From: Rhodospirillaceae bacterium
Lineage (GTDB): Bacteria > Pseudomonadota > Alphaproteobacteria > UBA8366
Length of the DNA stretch: 37,632 bases
Direction of reading: 5' to 3'
NCBI GenBank assembly: GCA_002711555.1
Contig: PARQ01000002.1
Span: forward strand, 80,956 to 118,587
Shown here: piece after piece, positions 1-8,617 of the stretch
Numbering within the stretch: position 1 is the first letter of the stretch
Layout: each line of letters opens with the position of its first letter
Notes under the pieces: generated by a model
What the model was told of the DNA's origin: nothing
Seen by the model: only the letters and a program-made list of their open reading frames with translations
The model's database searches: none
Translations under genes and position numbers: made by a program

Positions 1-482
1 GATGCCATTTTTGCCAACTGAGCTTTCGGGCTCAACCCCTTGAGACCAAGCTCTGGACGGCTGTAAATCATGGCGCTTCGTGGCAAGAGGGCGATAGGAT
101 CCCATTTCATGATATCGAACTTTACCCTTGGATCTTTGAGCACATAGTTCATAACAGTTGAAATAGAGACAGCCATTACCCATGTCCCGTCTTTCTTGGC
201 ACGAGCTTGGAAATAGTTACCTCCAACAATGCCACCTGCACCGGGCTTGTTGACAACCAGTATTTTGGGTTTCCCTGGCAGGTGCCGCTCCAAATATGGC
301 TGTAAGAAACGGGCAAGACTATCCGTGCCGCCACCCTCGTTAAAGGGTATAATTACGCGGATGCGCTTACCCGCGAAGTCGACCGCTTTGGCTTCGTTTG
401 CGGTCGTCACGCCGAGCGAAATGGCAAATGCCGATACGGCAAGAGCGCAAGCCACGCGGCCTGAGAGCAATTTCTTGATCAT
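1..482 (-). CDS. TctC/Bug-family tripartite tricarboxylate transporter binding protein (3' part missing)
   Basis: The minus-strand reading frame starts with ATG at 482 and runs off the left edge after 160 codons, about half of the family's usual ~320 residues. It begins with a signal peptide (basic MIKK, then a hydrophobic stretch to about residue 30). The mature part has the TctC/Bug hallmarks: a first beta strand RIRVIIPFNEGGGTDSLAR and later VNKPGAGGIVGGNYF. These periplasmic proteins capture carboxylates for TctAB-type transporters; the ligand cannot be read from sequence. A strong GGGAGG Shine-Dalgarno lies 8 bases upstream. No TctA or TctB is visible, but they could lie beyond the edge; orphan Bug proteins are also common. 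The neighbouring CoA-transferase and acyl-CoA dehydrogenase suggest an organic acid ligand, which is inference. Confidence 0.88.
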   Translation of the reverse strand, partial: MIKKLLSGRVACALAVSAFAISLGVTTANEAKAVDFAGKRIRVIIPFNEGGGTDSLARFLQPYLERHLPGKPKILVVNKPGAGGIVGGNYFQARAKKDGTWVMAVSISTVMNYVLKDPRVKFDIMKWDPIALLPRSAMIYSRPELGLKGLSPKAQLAKMA

Positions 483-1249
483 AAAAAGGCCTCCCTTATG
501 AGGTTACAAATTTTCCGAAAGCGATGCCACTCGCTACTCGGATTTAAACATATAAGTGCCCTAACACAGTTATGTCAGCACACTATGGAGGGAGATATAG
601 CGGTTTTGTGAAAAAGCCGCTAGTCCTGAATCGCACTCTTTTCAAATAAAAAAAAACTGCAACCAGATCTAGCCGGATGACGTTTCAGTTTGAAATGCAG
701 ATATGTCAATATTTTAATGTCTTGATCCTAAAGGTTTTGCCAACAAGATGCTGTAAAAATTTTCTGCAGAACACGATAAGTAATTGAAATAAAACACTAT
801 TAATTCTTCAACATTTCATGTTAGCGGATACCCCCTACTAATTTGACTTTTTTTATAGTTGGTCTGCTTTTATGTAAATAGAATCACCTTTCAAAAAATT
901 TTCTTTGTTAAAAAAAATATTTTTGAACAGGCAAGGGCTGGGTGCCAATTTGATTTTCTAACAAATTGTGGAATTATTTTTATTTTCCGCATTGGTGGCG
1001 TTACATTAAGATCGTTTGGCGAATTTATCCAACTCGCGTCAACACATCGTAATTTGCCCGCAATTCATCTAAACCTTTTTAGCGGGATTTAATAATTTAG
1101 CGCAACTTTTGTTAAGTCTCTTGGCAAGTTTATTGATATTTTGATAACACTCTGGGAAATCATTGAGCGGGTGCATTAGATATTTGCATTTCACCTCATG
1201 CCTTAGCCTGATGGATGTAAATCTGAATAGACCTACATAGGGGGAAAAA
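483..1249. other. Long AT-rich intergenic region
   Basis: This 767-base stretch separates the divergent binding-protein gene (-) and MmgE/PrpD gene (+). It is AT-rich, with runs of A and T, and should hold both promoters. I see one clear inverted repeat (598-622, listed separately). A 77-codon open frame at 859-1092 has no Shine-Dalgarno and a low-complexity, Phe/Ile-rich composition, so I do not call it a gene. Confidence 0.6.
598..622. promoter_or_regulatory. Inverted repeat upstream of the binding-protein gene
   Basis: TAGCGG at 598-603 pairs with CCGCTA at 617-622. The stem extends inward through TTTT against AAAG, giving about 10 pairs with one G-U and a 5-base loop. It lies 116-140 bases upstream of the minus-strand start at 482. 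No T-run follows on either strand, so it is not a simple terminator. It could be an operator or a leader hairpin. Confidence 0.35.
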
Positions 1250-2650
1250 GTGGCGCAGCATATTGTACGAGACAATCCTTACACGCGTGGAATAGCTAAA
1301 TTCGTCTCTGCATTAAGATATGACGATATTCCGAAGAATGTTCGCGATCGCATCAAATTGCTCGTTCTAGATTCCTTCGGTTGCGCTCTTTATGCTGTAG
1401 ATTTGGAATGGTCTCAGATATTAATGAAAACACTTGGGTGTTCTGACAGCTCTACACAATGCGGAGTGTGGGGAACCAGCCAACGTATTTCGGCTCCTCA
1501 TGCTGCTTTGATAAATGGAACCTTGACCCAAGGGTTTGAGCTCGATGATGTACATCGGCGGGGGATTTTGCATGTAGGCGCGGTTACGCTGCCTGCATTA
1601 GTGTCTATTGTTGAGATGAAAGGAGGATTGACTGGCAAAGACTTTCTAACCTCTGCTGTTGCCGGATACGAAATTGGTCCTCGTGTTGGTGTCTGCATGG
1701 GTAACGAGCATATCACCCAAGGTTGGCACTCTGGAGCTACTGTGGGTGTATTTTCGGCTGCCGCTGGCGCATCATCTGGGCTAGGTCTCTCTGAGGATCA
1801 AACAGTTCATGCACTTGGTGTAGCTGGAACTCAGGCTGCCGGTCTTATGGCGGCTCAATTTGGAGGCATGGTAAAACGAATGCATGCAGGTCGTTCCTCT
1901 CAAAGTGGTCTTTACGGAGCCCTTCTGGCAGAACAGGGATTTACCGGGATCACTGATGTGCTGGAGAGCGAGTATGGTGGCTTTTGCACCACTTTTTCGC
2001 GGTCTCAGGATCGGTTTGACTTAGAACAATTAAATCATGGATTTGGCGAAGTTTGGGAGACGATGGGGATAGCTTTGAAATTTTATTCCTGTGTTGGCAC
2101 GAATCACACCACGATGGATGCACTGAAAATCATTCGGAGACGGCGTCCTTTTGAGCCACATGACGTAAAGGAAATTATTATTCATGGCTCAAAAGTAACC
2201 GTCGAGCATGTCGGATGGGAATACAAGCCGGAGGGAGTAACATCAGCACAGCTAAACCTGCCATTCTGTGTAGCTACAATGCTGCTTGAAGGTGATTGTT
2301 TTGTTGATCAATTTAGTGAAGCGATTGTTGCTGATCCAACAAGAATGGCATTTGCAAAAAAAGTGAAGACGGTTGAGGACCCTGAAATAACTGCCAAGGG
2401 GCCGGCTTACAGACACAGTGTTGATGTTGAGATCCACTTCAATGACGGTTCTGTAGAGAAAGAAGCGGTCGAGGCAGCACGCGGTAGTGAGAAACACTTC
2501 GCATCCGATGCTGATGTAATAGAGAAATTTGAAAAGTTGGCCTCAAAGAGTTTGGATCAGAAACAAGTCGGTGAGTTACGCGATGTAATTCTAAATATCG
2601 AGGATGTTGAAGACGCTGGCACCATTGCGAGGCTTCTTGCTGTACGCTAG
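1250..2650 (+). CDS. MmgE/PrpD family protein
   Basis: This 466-residue protein is a full-length MmgE/PrpD member, a family that includes 2-methylcitrate dehydratase and cis-aconitate decarboxylase as well as many uncharacterised enzymes. Family signatures are visible: LINGTLTQGFELDDVH near residues 86-101 and the GWHSGATVGVFSAAAGA segment around 158-174. The start is GTG at 1250, preceded by AGGGGG at 6 bases. There is no prpB or prpC nearby, so a methylcitrate-cycle role is not supported. It converges with a CoA-transferase gene (168-base gap). A dehydratase or isomerase step in degradation of a branched or dicarboxylic acid is likely but not proven. Confidence 0.87.
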   Translation: MAQHIVRDNPYTRGIAKFVSALRYDDIPKNVRDRIKLLVLDSFGCALYAVDLEWSQILMKTLGCSDSSTQCGVWGTSQRISAPHAALINGTLTQGFELDDVHRRGILHVGAVTLPALVSIVEMKGGLTGKDFLTSAVAGYEIGPRVGVCMGNEHITQGWHSGATVGVFSAAAGASSGLGLSEDQTVHALGVAGTQAAGLMAAQFGGMVKRMHAGRSSQSGLYGALLAEQGFTGITDVLESEYGGFCTTFSRSQDRFDLEQLNHGFGEVWETMGIALKFYSCVGTNHTTMDALKIIRRRRPFEPHDVKEIIIHGSKVTVEHVGWEYKPEGVTSAQLNLPFCVATMLLEGDCFVDQFSEAIVADPTRMAFAKKVKTVEDPEITAKGPAYRHSVDVEIHFNDGSVEKEAVEAARGSEKHFASDADVIEKFEKLASKSLDQKQVGELRDVILNIEDVEDAGTIARLLAVR

Positions 2651-2818
2651 AATTTCTAAAGTTGTGAACGTCATAAATTGCTCTTAGGTTTTTTCAGTGT
2701 ACGAGCATACCGCTTGATTATTGGAGTGTACCTGAGGCTTTGTGCTGGCAAACGCAACCAAAACACCTCCAAACTAATTCGCTCGCTATTTATGGGTTTG
2801 AAGCAGAACATTATTCAT

Positions 2819-4012
2819 TCAGCCTATGATGTTTGATTTCTTAAGTTCCCCAATTTCGTCGCTTGAGTAGCCCAACTCTCTTAGAATTTCTGTATTGTGC
2901 TGACCGAAGGAAGGCGGCGGACTATCTACCCTTGGACCTTCCTTAGCATATTTAAATGCCGCAACAGGCACAGTGTACTCACCATCAACCTCTTGGGATC
3001 CGTCCTTATAACAATGAAAAATATTACGATGCTTTACTTGTGGATCGGAAATCGCCTCTTCGACACTACGTTGGCGTGCAGCAGGAATATGATTGTCCTG
3101 AAGAAAATCTTCCCATTCCTGGGCTGTTTTTGTTGCTATCAATTTTCTGAGGGCTTCAGCTTCGCTGGCTCGATGCTGTCGCCTGTAAGAGTCCGATTTG
3201 TTAGCTCTCTCTGGCTGGCCGACCAACTCCCAAAATCGCGAATGTTGGCGGTGGTTGCTAGCTCCGAGAAGAAGCATGTTGTCCTCTGCCATATATTCAC
3301 TGTGAGTGGCCTGGCCTCTGTCGGGTGTTTGATAATCCAATTTTTTGCCGGTTCTAAGCGCGCCAGTGATCTGAGCTCCCATTAAAATGAACGCTGTATC
3401 TGTTAGGCAGCCGTCAATATATTGACCATTCCCAGTGCGTTCACGTTGAAAAAGTGCACTTGATATTGCAAAGGCGGCAGTAGTTCCTGTTGCAAAATCG
3501 ATTAGTTGAGGACCGCACCGCATTGGACCTGTTTCGGAATTCCCGGTTATAGACATCATTCCTGAATAACCCTGAATAACCTGATCGTATGCGGTTTGTT
3601 GGCCGCGCGGTCCCTCTTGACCCCACGCAGTTAAAGAGCAGTAAATGATCGCGGGATTAATTTTTTTAATATTTTTATATCCAAGACCCAAAGCACTAAG
3701 CGCACCGGACCTGTAATTTTCTACGAGCACATCAGCTTTTTTTGCCAACGCTTTTATTATCTTCTGCCCTTTTTTCGTTTTAAGATTTACCGTTAAGGAT
3801 CGTTTATTTGATCCTGTAGTAAGAAAACTTGTGCCCATGTTACCTTTGTTCAGTGAATGGTCAGAGCCCGTATTGCGCGCTTGATCTGGGTCTTCCGGAT
3901 TTTCAACTTTGATAACATCAGCGCCAAGCAGTGCAAGTTGATTGGTAGAGAAAGGTCCAGCCAGTACGTGGGTTATATCGATAACCTTAATACCTTCAAA
4001 GGGACGACTCAT
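2819..4012 (-). CDS. Class III (CaiB/BaiF family) CoA-transferase
   Basis: The protein is 397 residues when started at MSRPFEGIKV (ATG at 4012). The frame is open a further 20 codons upstream, but CAGGAG sits about 10 bases before 4012 and the family normally begins with exactly this segment. The N-terminal motif IKVIDITHVLAGPF and LGADVIKVENP are typical. Asp172 in PQLIDFATG matches the family's catalytic aspartate, which forms the acyl-CoA adduct. Such enzymes move CoA between carboxylic acids. The gene lies 121 bases downstream of a same-strand acyl-CoA dehydrogenase, so activation followed by dehydrogenation of one acid is a reasonable reading. Donor and acceptor acids are unknown. Confidence 0.9.
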   Translation of the reverse strand: MSRPFEGIKVIDITHVLAGPFSTNQLALLGADVIKVENPEDPDQARNTGSDHSLNKGNMGTSFLTTGSNKRSLTVNLKTKKGQKIIKALAKKADVLVENYRSGALSALGLGYKNIKKINPAIIYCSLTAWGQEGPRGQQTAYDQVIQGYSGMMSITGNSETGPMRCGPQLIDFATGTTAAFAISSALFQRERTGNGQYIDGCLTDTAFILMGAQITGALRTGKKLDYQTPDRGQATHSEYMAEDNMLLLGASNHRQHSRFWELVGQPERANKSDSYRRQHRASEAEALRKLIATKTAQEWEDFLQDNHIPAARQRSVEEAISDPQVKHRNIFHCYKDGSQEVDGEYTVPVAAFKYAKEGPRVDSPPPSFGQHNTEILRELGYSSDEIGELKKSNIIG

Positions 4013-4133
4013 ATTAGTTGAACTCCTGTAATAATTGCCACATGTATCAAAGCCGTGAGGTATCAGAAGCACTCTTGTAATGTGTTTTTGATTCTTTCAA
4101 ACATTTAGAGGGCGCGTTGCAAGAAGGACTGTG

Positions 4134-5285
4134 CTAATGCGCATTCTTGATCATATCACGAGCAATGATAAGTTGTTGAATTTGCGACGTCCCCTCGTAC
4201 AATCGAAATAAACGGACGTCGCGATAAAAACGTTCGACTTTATATTCTGCGATATAGCCCGCACCTCCATGGATTTGGACAGCACGGTCTGCGACGCGGC
4301 CAACCATTTCAGTTGCATAATATTTGGCACAGGCAGCTACACGTGCAGTATTTTCGCCGGCATCTCTGCGTCTGCAAGCATCTAAAGTCATGGTCCGTGC
4401 TGCATAAAGTTCGGTTTCGCTGTCCGCTAACATTGCCTGTACGAGCTGAAAGTTCGAAATCGGTTTCCCAAATTGCTTACGCTCCATAGCGTAGGCTAAC
4501 GAATCATCAATAAGACGTCTTGCCATGCCGACACAGGCTGCAGCCAGATGCAACCGCCCTCTGTCCAGCACCTTCATCGCAGTCTTAAAACCCATGCCTT
4601 CTTCATGCCCAAGCAGCTGGGTTGCCGGCACACGGCAATCCTCAAAAATCACATCGGAGGTTAAAGTGCCTTTTTGTCCCATTTTCTTGTCTGTCTTACC
4701 CGTAGTCATCCCATCTGTGCCCGCCTCAACAAGGATTGCGGAGACACCACTTGCATTTTTGTCATTTGGATTGGTGCGAGCATATACCGTGTACAACCCA
4801 GCACGCGGTGCGTTGGTAATATAGCGTTTTGTTCCATTCAGAACATACTCGTTGCCATCAAGAATAGCCGTGGTTTGTACCGCTTTTGCATCGGAACCAG
4901 CATTAGGTTCGGTGAGACAGAAAGACCCTATGATGTCACCTGCCGCCAACTTAGGTAAATATTTTTGTTTTTGCTCTTCCGTGCCATCCATAACTAGGCC
5001 TTGGCTTCCAATTCCTATTGTCGTTCCAAATACCGAGCGAAACGCGGGTGCGGCCTTACCAACCTCGAACATCAATCGCGCCTCTTCCTCCGTGTTGAGT
5101 CCAAGCCCTCCATATTCCTCCGGCACCGTCAGCCCGAACAAACCAAGTTCTTTCATCTCATCTATGATATTTTCAGGAACTTCCCCTGTCTCTTCGACGT
5201 GGTCTTCCGCTGGCACCCACCGTTCACGCACTACGCGCGCTATCGTGTCCTCGAGTTGCTGAAATATTCCTGTATCGAGTGTCAT
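4134..5285 (-). CDS. Acyl-CoA dehydrogenase (short form)
   Basis: At 383 residues this has the standard length of a tetrameric flavin acyl-CoA dehydrogenase. The FAD-binding segment GSFCLTEPNAGSDA, the KRYITNA strand and the C-terminal RLYEGTSQIQ are all present. Glu364 in YEGTSQ is the expected catalytic base. The enzyme desaturates an acyl-CoA at the alpha-beta position and passes electrons to ETF. The ATG at 5285 is preceded by AGGGGA with good spacing. It is transcribed with the downstream CoA-transferase and diverges from the dehalogenase-like gene. A glutaryl-CoA dehydrogenase or a branched-chain substrate cannot be excluded. Confidence 0.92.
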   Translation of the reverse strand: MTLDTGIFQQLEDTIARVVRERWVPAEDHVEETGEVPENIIDEMKELGLFGLTVPEEYGGLGLNTEEEARLMFEVGKAAPAFRSVFGTTIGIGSQGLVMDGTEEQKQKYLPKLAAGDIIGSFCLTEPNAGSDAKAVQTTAILDGNEYVLNGTKRYITNAPRAGLYTVYARTNPNDKNASGVSAILVEAGTDGMTTGKTDKKMGQKGTLTSDVIFEDCRVPATQLLGHEEGMGFKTAMKVLDRGRLHLAAACVGMARRLIDDSLAYAMERKQFGKPISNFQLVQAMLADSETELYAARTMTLDACRRRDAGENTARVAACAKYYATEMVGRVADRAVQIHGGAGYIAEYKVERFYRDVRLFRLYEGTSQIQQLIIARDMIKNAH

Positions 5286-5375
5286 AAACTATCCCCTATA
5301 AAAGACATATATCTTTACTAATTTGCTAGAATTCTCCATGACACGGAAAACCTTATTCATCATACAAAGTCAAGG

Positions 5376-5386
5376 GACAGTCTGTC
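5376..5386. promoter_or_regulatory. Small palindrome in the divergent 115-base promoter region
   Basis: GACAG-T-CTGTC is a perfect 5-base-arm palindrome lying 15-25 bases before the dehalogenase start and within the region shared with the divergent acyl-CoA dehydrogenase gene. No Shine-Dalgarno is visible before the ATG at 5401, so the site takes the place where one would be expected. It is short enough to occur by chance. Confidence 0.25.
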
Positions 5387-5400
5387 GCTAGCAAATCGTA

Positions 5401-6279
5401 ATGTATAAAAATTTTAAAGAAAGATATATCAGCGTTTCCGGAGTGGAAATATTTCTCCGCATCGGCGGGGAGGGCCCCCCTCTATTACTGCTACATGGAT
5501 ACCCTCAAAATCATATCATGTGGCACATGGTTGCCCCTAAACTAACAGATTATTTTACGTTGATTTGCCCGGATATGCGAGGTTATGGACGTTCAGACAA
5601 GCCAGCACGAGAGCAAAACTTTGAAAATTTCTCAAAACGCGTGATGGCTTTCGATATGGTGGAAGTCATGGAAATACTTGGCTACAAAAAGTTTAGTGTG
5701 ATTGGTCATGATAGAGGAGGGCGATGTGGCTATCGTTTGGCCTTAGATTTTCCCGATAGATTAGAAAAACTTGTTGTGCTTGATATTGTGCCGACGTACG
5801 AACAGTTAAATCGTCTGGACGCGAGAGGTGCTTACGGAGGTTTTCACTGGTATTTTATGGGCCAGGAACCTGGATTTCCGGAGAAATTAATTGGTGCTGA
5901 TCCAGAGTTTTATTTTACGTTCTTGTGCAACAAATGGGCCGGCAAGGAAGATCCTTTCACTCCGGAAGCACGCGATCGGTACATTGCTGATTTCAAAAAC
6001 CCTGAAACTATTCGTGCAACTTGCGATGAATATCGTAATAATGCACGAGCTGATTTCGAACATGATAAAACTGATAAAGAGTCAGGACATAAAATTACGT
6101 GCCCGATGTTAGTGCTATGGGGCAATCTAGGAAGGCCGGGTAGAAATGAGAACCCGTTAGAAATATGGCGTGAGTGGGCCGTCGACGTGAGGGGACGCGG
6201 GCTTGCGTGTGGGCATTTTCTAGCTGAAGAATTGCCTGATGAGACGGCCGCTGAGATAAAATCATTCATGGTGGATTGA
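5401..6279 (+). CDS. Alpha/beta hydrolase resembling fluoroacetate/haloacetate dehalogenase
   Basis: The 292-residue alpha/beta hydrolase has HGYPQ at 32-36 (oxyanion region) and the nucleophile elbow GHDRGGR at 102-108. All pocket residues known from fluoroacetate dehalogenases appear in order: nucleophile Asp104, carboxylate-binding Arg105 and Arg108, Asp128, halide-pocket His149-Trp150 and Tyr211, and catalytic His272 in GHFLAEE. Epoxide hydrolases of this fold usually have GHDWG instead. The expected reaction is hydrolysis of a 2-haloacid to the hydroxyacid. The start has no clear Shine-Dalgarno. The stop lies 5 bases before rmlA, an unexpected operon partner. The physiological substrate could be a natural halogenated acid or another small ester. 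Confidence 0.88.
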   Translation: MYKNFKERYISVSGVEIFLRIGGEGPPLLLLHGYPQNHIMWHMVAPKLTDYFTLICPDMRGYGRSDKPAREQNFENFSKRVMAFDMVEVMEILGYKKFSVIGHDRGGRCGYRLALDFPDRLEKLVVLDIVPTYEQLNRLDARGAYGGFHWYFMGQEPGFPEKLIGADPEFYFTFLCNKWAGKEDPFTPEARDRYIADFKNPETIRATCDEYRNNARADFEHDKTDKESGHKITCPMLVLWGNLGRPGRNENPLEIWREWAVDVRGRGLACGHFLAEELPDETAAEIKSFMVD

Positions 6280-6284
6280 AAAAT

Positions 6285-7160
6285 ATGGCTCGCAAAGGAA
6301 TTTTACTCGCTGGAGGCGCAGGTACTAGGCTGTACCCATTAACACTGGCAATCAGTAAACAACTGATGCCTGTATACGACAAGCCTCTGATTTATTATCC
6401 TTTATCAGTTCTGATGTTGGCACATATTAGAGATGTTTTGATCATCTCAACGCCCAAAGATCTGCCAATTTTTGAAAGACTACTTGGTGACGGAACGGCG
6501 CTTGGCATGAGTTTTCAGTATGCGACTCAACCGTCACCCGATGGTATTGCCCAATCCTTCTGTATAGCTAAGACTTTCTTGTCAGGTGGCCCAGCTGCCT
6601 TAGTTCTTGGTGACAACATTTTTTATGGACAGGGCCTTAGTGCTAGATTGCAGACTGCAACTGCTAATGAGGTTGGTGCAACAGTATTTGCATACGCTGT
6701 CAATGATGCGAAACGCTACGGTGTGGTTGAGATGAACGGATTTGGGCGCGCCACTTCAATTGAAGAAAAACCTATTCAGCCGAAATCTAATTTGGCAGTC
6801 ACGGGGCTCTATTTTTGTGATAATGAGGCAGTTGATATTGCATCAACATTGAGCCCTTCTGCAAGAGGTGAATTCGAAATCACAGACTTGTTGAATGAGT
6901 ATATGGTGCGAGACGCCCTTAATGTCGAGCTGTTGGGGCGCGGCTTCGCATGGCTTGACACCGGTACACATGACTCGCTTCTCGATGCGTCAACCTACGT
7001 TGCCGCTATTGAGCGCCGTCAGGGCCAAAAGATCTCTTGTTTGGAGGAAATTGCTTGGCGGAATAAGTGGATTGGTGACGAAGAGCTGTTAGCATTAGCA
7101 CAACCGCTTTCTAAATGTGCATATGGTATCTATCTGAAATCCCTAATTCAGAGAGGTTAG
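6285..7160 (+). CDS. rmlA: Glucose-1-phosphate thymidylyltransferase
   Basis: The protein (291 residues) catalyses formation of dTDP-glucose from glucose-1-phosphate and dTTP, the first step to dTDP-rhamnose. The nucleotide-binding loop GGAGTRLYPLT is at 10-20, with VLGDNIFYG carrying the metal-binding Asp, then EKP and TGLYFCDN. The length is standard. I start at ATG 6285, giving MARKGILLAGG; an in-frame TTG at 6276 would overlap the upstream stop codon and adds only three residues. The next gene, rmlC, follows after 3 bases. RmlA enzymes are often feedback-inhibited by dTDP-rhamnose. Confidence 0.96.
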   Translation: MARKGILLAGGAGTRLYPLTLAISKQLMPVYDKPLIYYPLSVLMLAHIRDVLIISTPKDLPIFERLLGDGTALGMSFQYATQPSPDGIAQSFCIAKTFLSGGPAALVLGDNIFYGQGLSARLQTATANEVGATVFAYAVNDAKRYGVVEMNGFGRATSIEEKPIQPKSNLAVTGLYFCDNEAVDIASTLSPSARGEFEITDLLNEYMVRDALNVELLGRGFAWLDTGTHDSLLDASTYVAAIERRQGQKISCLEEIAWRNKWIGDEELLALAQPLSKCAYGIYLKSLIQRG

Positions 7161-7163
7161 GGG

Positions 7164-7721
7164 ATGGATGTCTCAAAGACAGCACTGCCAGAGGTTTTGT
7201 TGATAAAACCGAAAAAGTTTGATGATAATCGAGGATATTTTTATGAGAGTTGGAACCAGGATCGATATGCTGGGCACGGTATCCCTAACGATTTTGCACA
7301 AGATAATGTCTCGCTATCAACAAAGGGCACACTGCGCGGACTTCATTATCAGGAACCAATGGCGCAAGGCAAATTAGTTTCGGTGCTAGTTGGGCGAGTT
7401 TTTGATGTTGCAGTAGACTTGCGACGTGGAAGTCCTAGGTTTGGCAGTTGGGTTGGTGTTGAGCTCAGTGGTGAGACACGTGAGCAGCTATGGATTCCAG
7501 AGGGTTTTGCACACGGTTTCTGTGTAATTAGTGAACGAGCCGAATTTTTTTACAAATGTACGGCCCCCTATAATCCTGAGACTGAGCACACCATTCGATA
7601 CGACGACCCAGAAATTGGCATCAGGTGGCCTTTAGAAGTGCCGGTATTGTCTGAAAAGGACGAAAACGCTTTTTTTCTGGCAGATGCGACCACACTGCCA
7701 ATCTACGAAGGTGAGCAATGA
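7164..7721 (+). CDS. rmlC: dTDP-4-dehydrorhamnose 3,5-epimerase
   Basis: The 185-residue cupin-fold epimerase inverts C3 and C5 of dTDP-4-keto-6-deoxyglucose. The catalytic histidine is His61 in TLRGLHYQ, and the family segment VFDVAVDLRRGSP follows. WIPEGFAHGF is the conserved later strand. The length matches the family. AGGGG overlaps closely with the ATG at 7164. The last four bases overlap the rmlD start (ATGA), so translation is probably coupled. Confidence 0.96.
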   Translation: MDVSKTALPEVLLIKPKKFDDNRGYFYESWNQDRYAGHGIPNDFAQDNVSLSTKGTLRGLHYQEPMAQGKLVSVLVGRVFDVAVDLRRGSPRFGSWVGVELSGETREQLWIPEGFAHGFCVISERAEFFYKCTAPYNPETEHTIRYDDPEIGIRWPLEVPVLSEKDENAFFLADATTLPIYEGEQ

Positions 7722-8614
7722 GGGTTTTGCTAACTGGTGGGCAAGGGCAACTTGGCAGTCATTTAAGTCATTTTTTATTGAATGTATGCGAGTGCCGGGT
7801 GGTTGGCCGAGAAGAGGTTGATCTGAAAAAACCAGCAACGCTGAGAACTGCTTTAACAAATTTTAAACCAGATTTAATAGTAAATACAGCTGCTTATACC
7901 GATGTTGACGGTGCGGAGAAAAATCGAGAGCACGCATTTGCGGTTAATGCATTGGCGCCTGGGGTAATGGCTGATTGGTGTGCGGCCAATGGTGCTGCTA
8001 TGATACACTTTTCAACCGATTATGTGTACGATGGCAGTGGAATTAGGCCTCATTTCGAAGACTCTGAGCCTCGGCCTATAAACGTTTATGGGGAGAGTAA
8101 GTTAGCAGGTGATCAAGCGATCGCTAGTAGTGGCATTCCTCATTTAATTTTGAGAACGAGCTGGATCTATAGCGCAGTAGGGAGCAATTTCCTTGTAACA
8201 ATGTTGAGGCTTGGGGCGACGCAGGAACAATTATCGGTTGTTTCAGATCAAATCGGTGCCCCAACATCTGCTGAATTAGTCGCGTCTACAACAGCCGGTA
8301 TTATTGAACAAATACATGATATTGGAATAAAGGGATTTTTTGGAAAGGCAAATTTGGTTCATTGTGCTGCGTCCGGTCAGACAAGCTGGCACGGCTTTTC
8401 AGAGGCTATATTCGCAGGAGCACGGCTGCGTGGGGTGCAGCTTCGTGTTAAAGAGGTGACACCAATATCTTCCGTCGAATATCCAACGCCAGCTATTAGA
8501 CCTGCTAATAGTCGACTGTCGTTAAAACGTCTTAAAGACAACTATGCTATTGAAATGCCTGATTGGCGTGATGAACTTGATAATGTCCTCGATAAAATTT
8601 TTGGTTTGAGGTGA
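7718..8614 (+). CDS. rmlD: dTDP-4-dehydrorhamnose reductase
   Basis: This 298-residue short-chain dehydrogenase reduces dTDP-4-keto-rhamnose to dTDP-L-rhamnose with NAD(P)H. The nucleotide-binding motif TGGQGQLG is at 6-13. STDYVYDG at 99-106 and YGESK (Tyr124, Lys128) give the catalytic residues. Length is standard. It overlaps rmlC by four bases and is followed by a membrane glycosyltransferase after 3 bases. With RmlA and RmlC it lacks only RmlB, which is not in the window. Confidence 0.96.
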   Translation: MRVLLTGGQGQLGSHLSHFLLNVCECRVVGREEVDLKKPATLRTALTNFKPDLIVNTAAYTDVDGAEKNREHAFAVNALAPGVMADWCAANGAAMIHFSTDYVYDGSGIRPHFEDSEPRPINVYGESKLAGDQAIASSGIPHLILRTSWIYSAVGSNFLVTMLRLGATQEQLSVVSDQIGAPTSAELVASTTAGIIEQIHDIGIKGFFGKANLVHCAASGQTSWHGFSEAIFAGARLRGVQLRVKEVTPISSVEYPTPAIRPANSRLSLKRLKDNYAIEMPDWRDELDNVLDKIFGLR

Positions 8615-8617
8615 GGA

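Noticed and set aside
859..1092. 77-codon open frame in the first intergenic region
   Set aside because: No Shine-Dalgarno, low-complexity AT-driven composition (Phe, Ile, Lys runs) and no recognisable domain.
1250..2650. Methylcitrate dehydratase (prpD) call
   Set aside because: The family match is to MmgE/PrpD in general; prpB, prpC and a propionyl-CoA context are absent.
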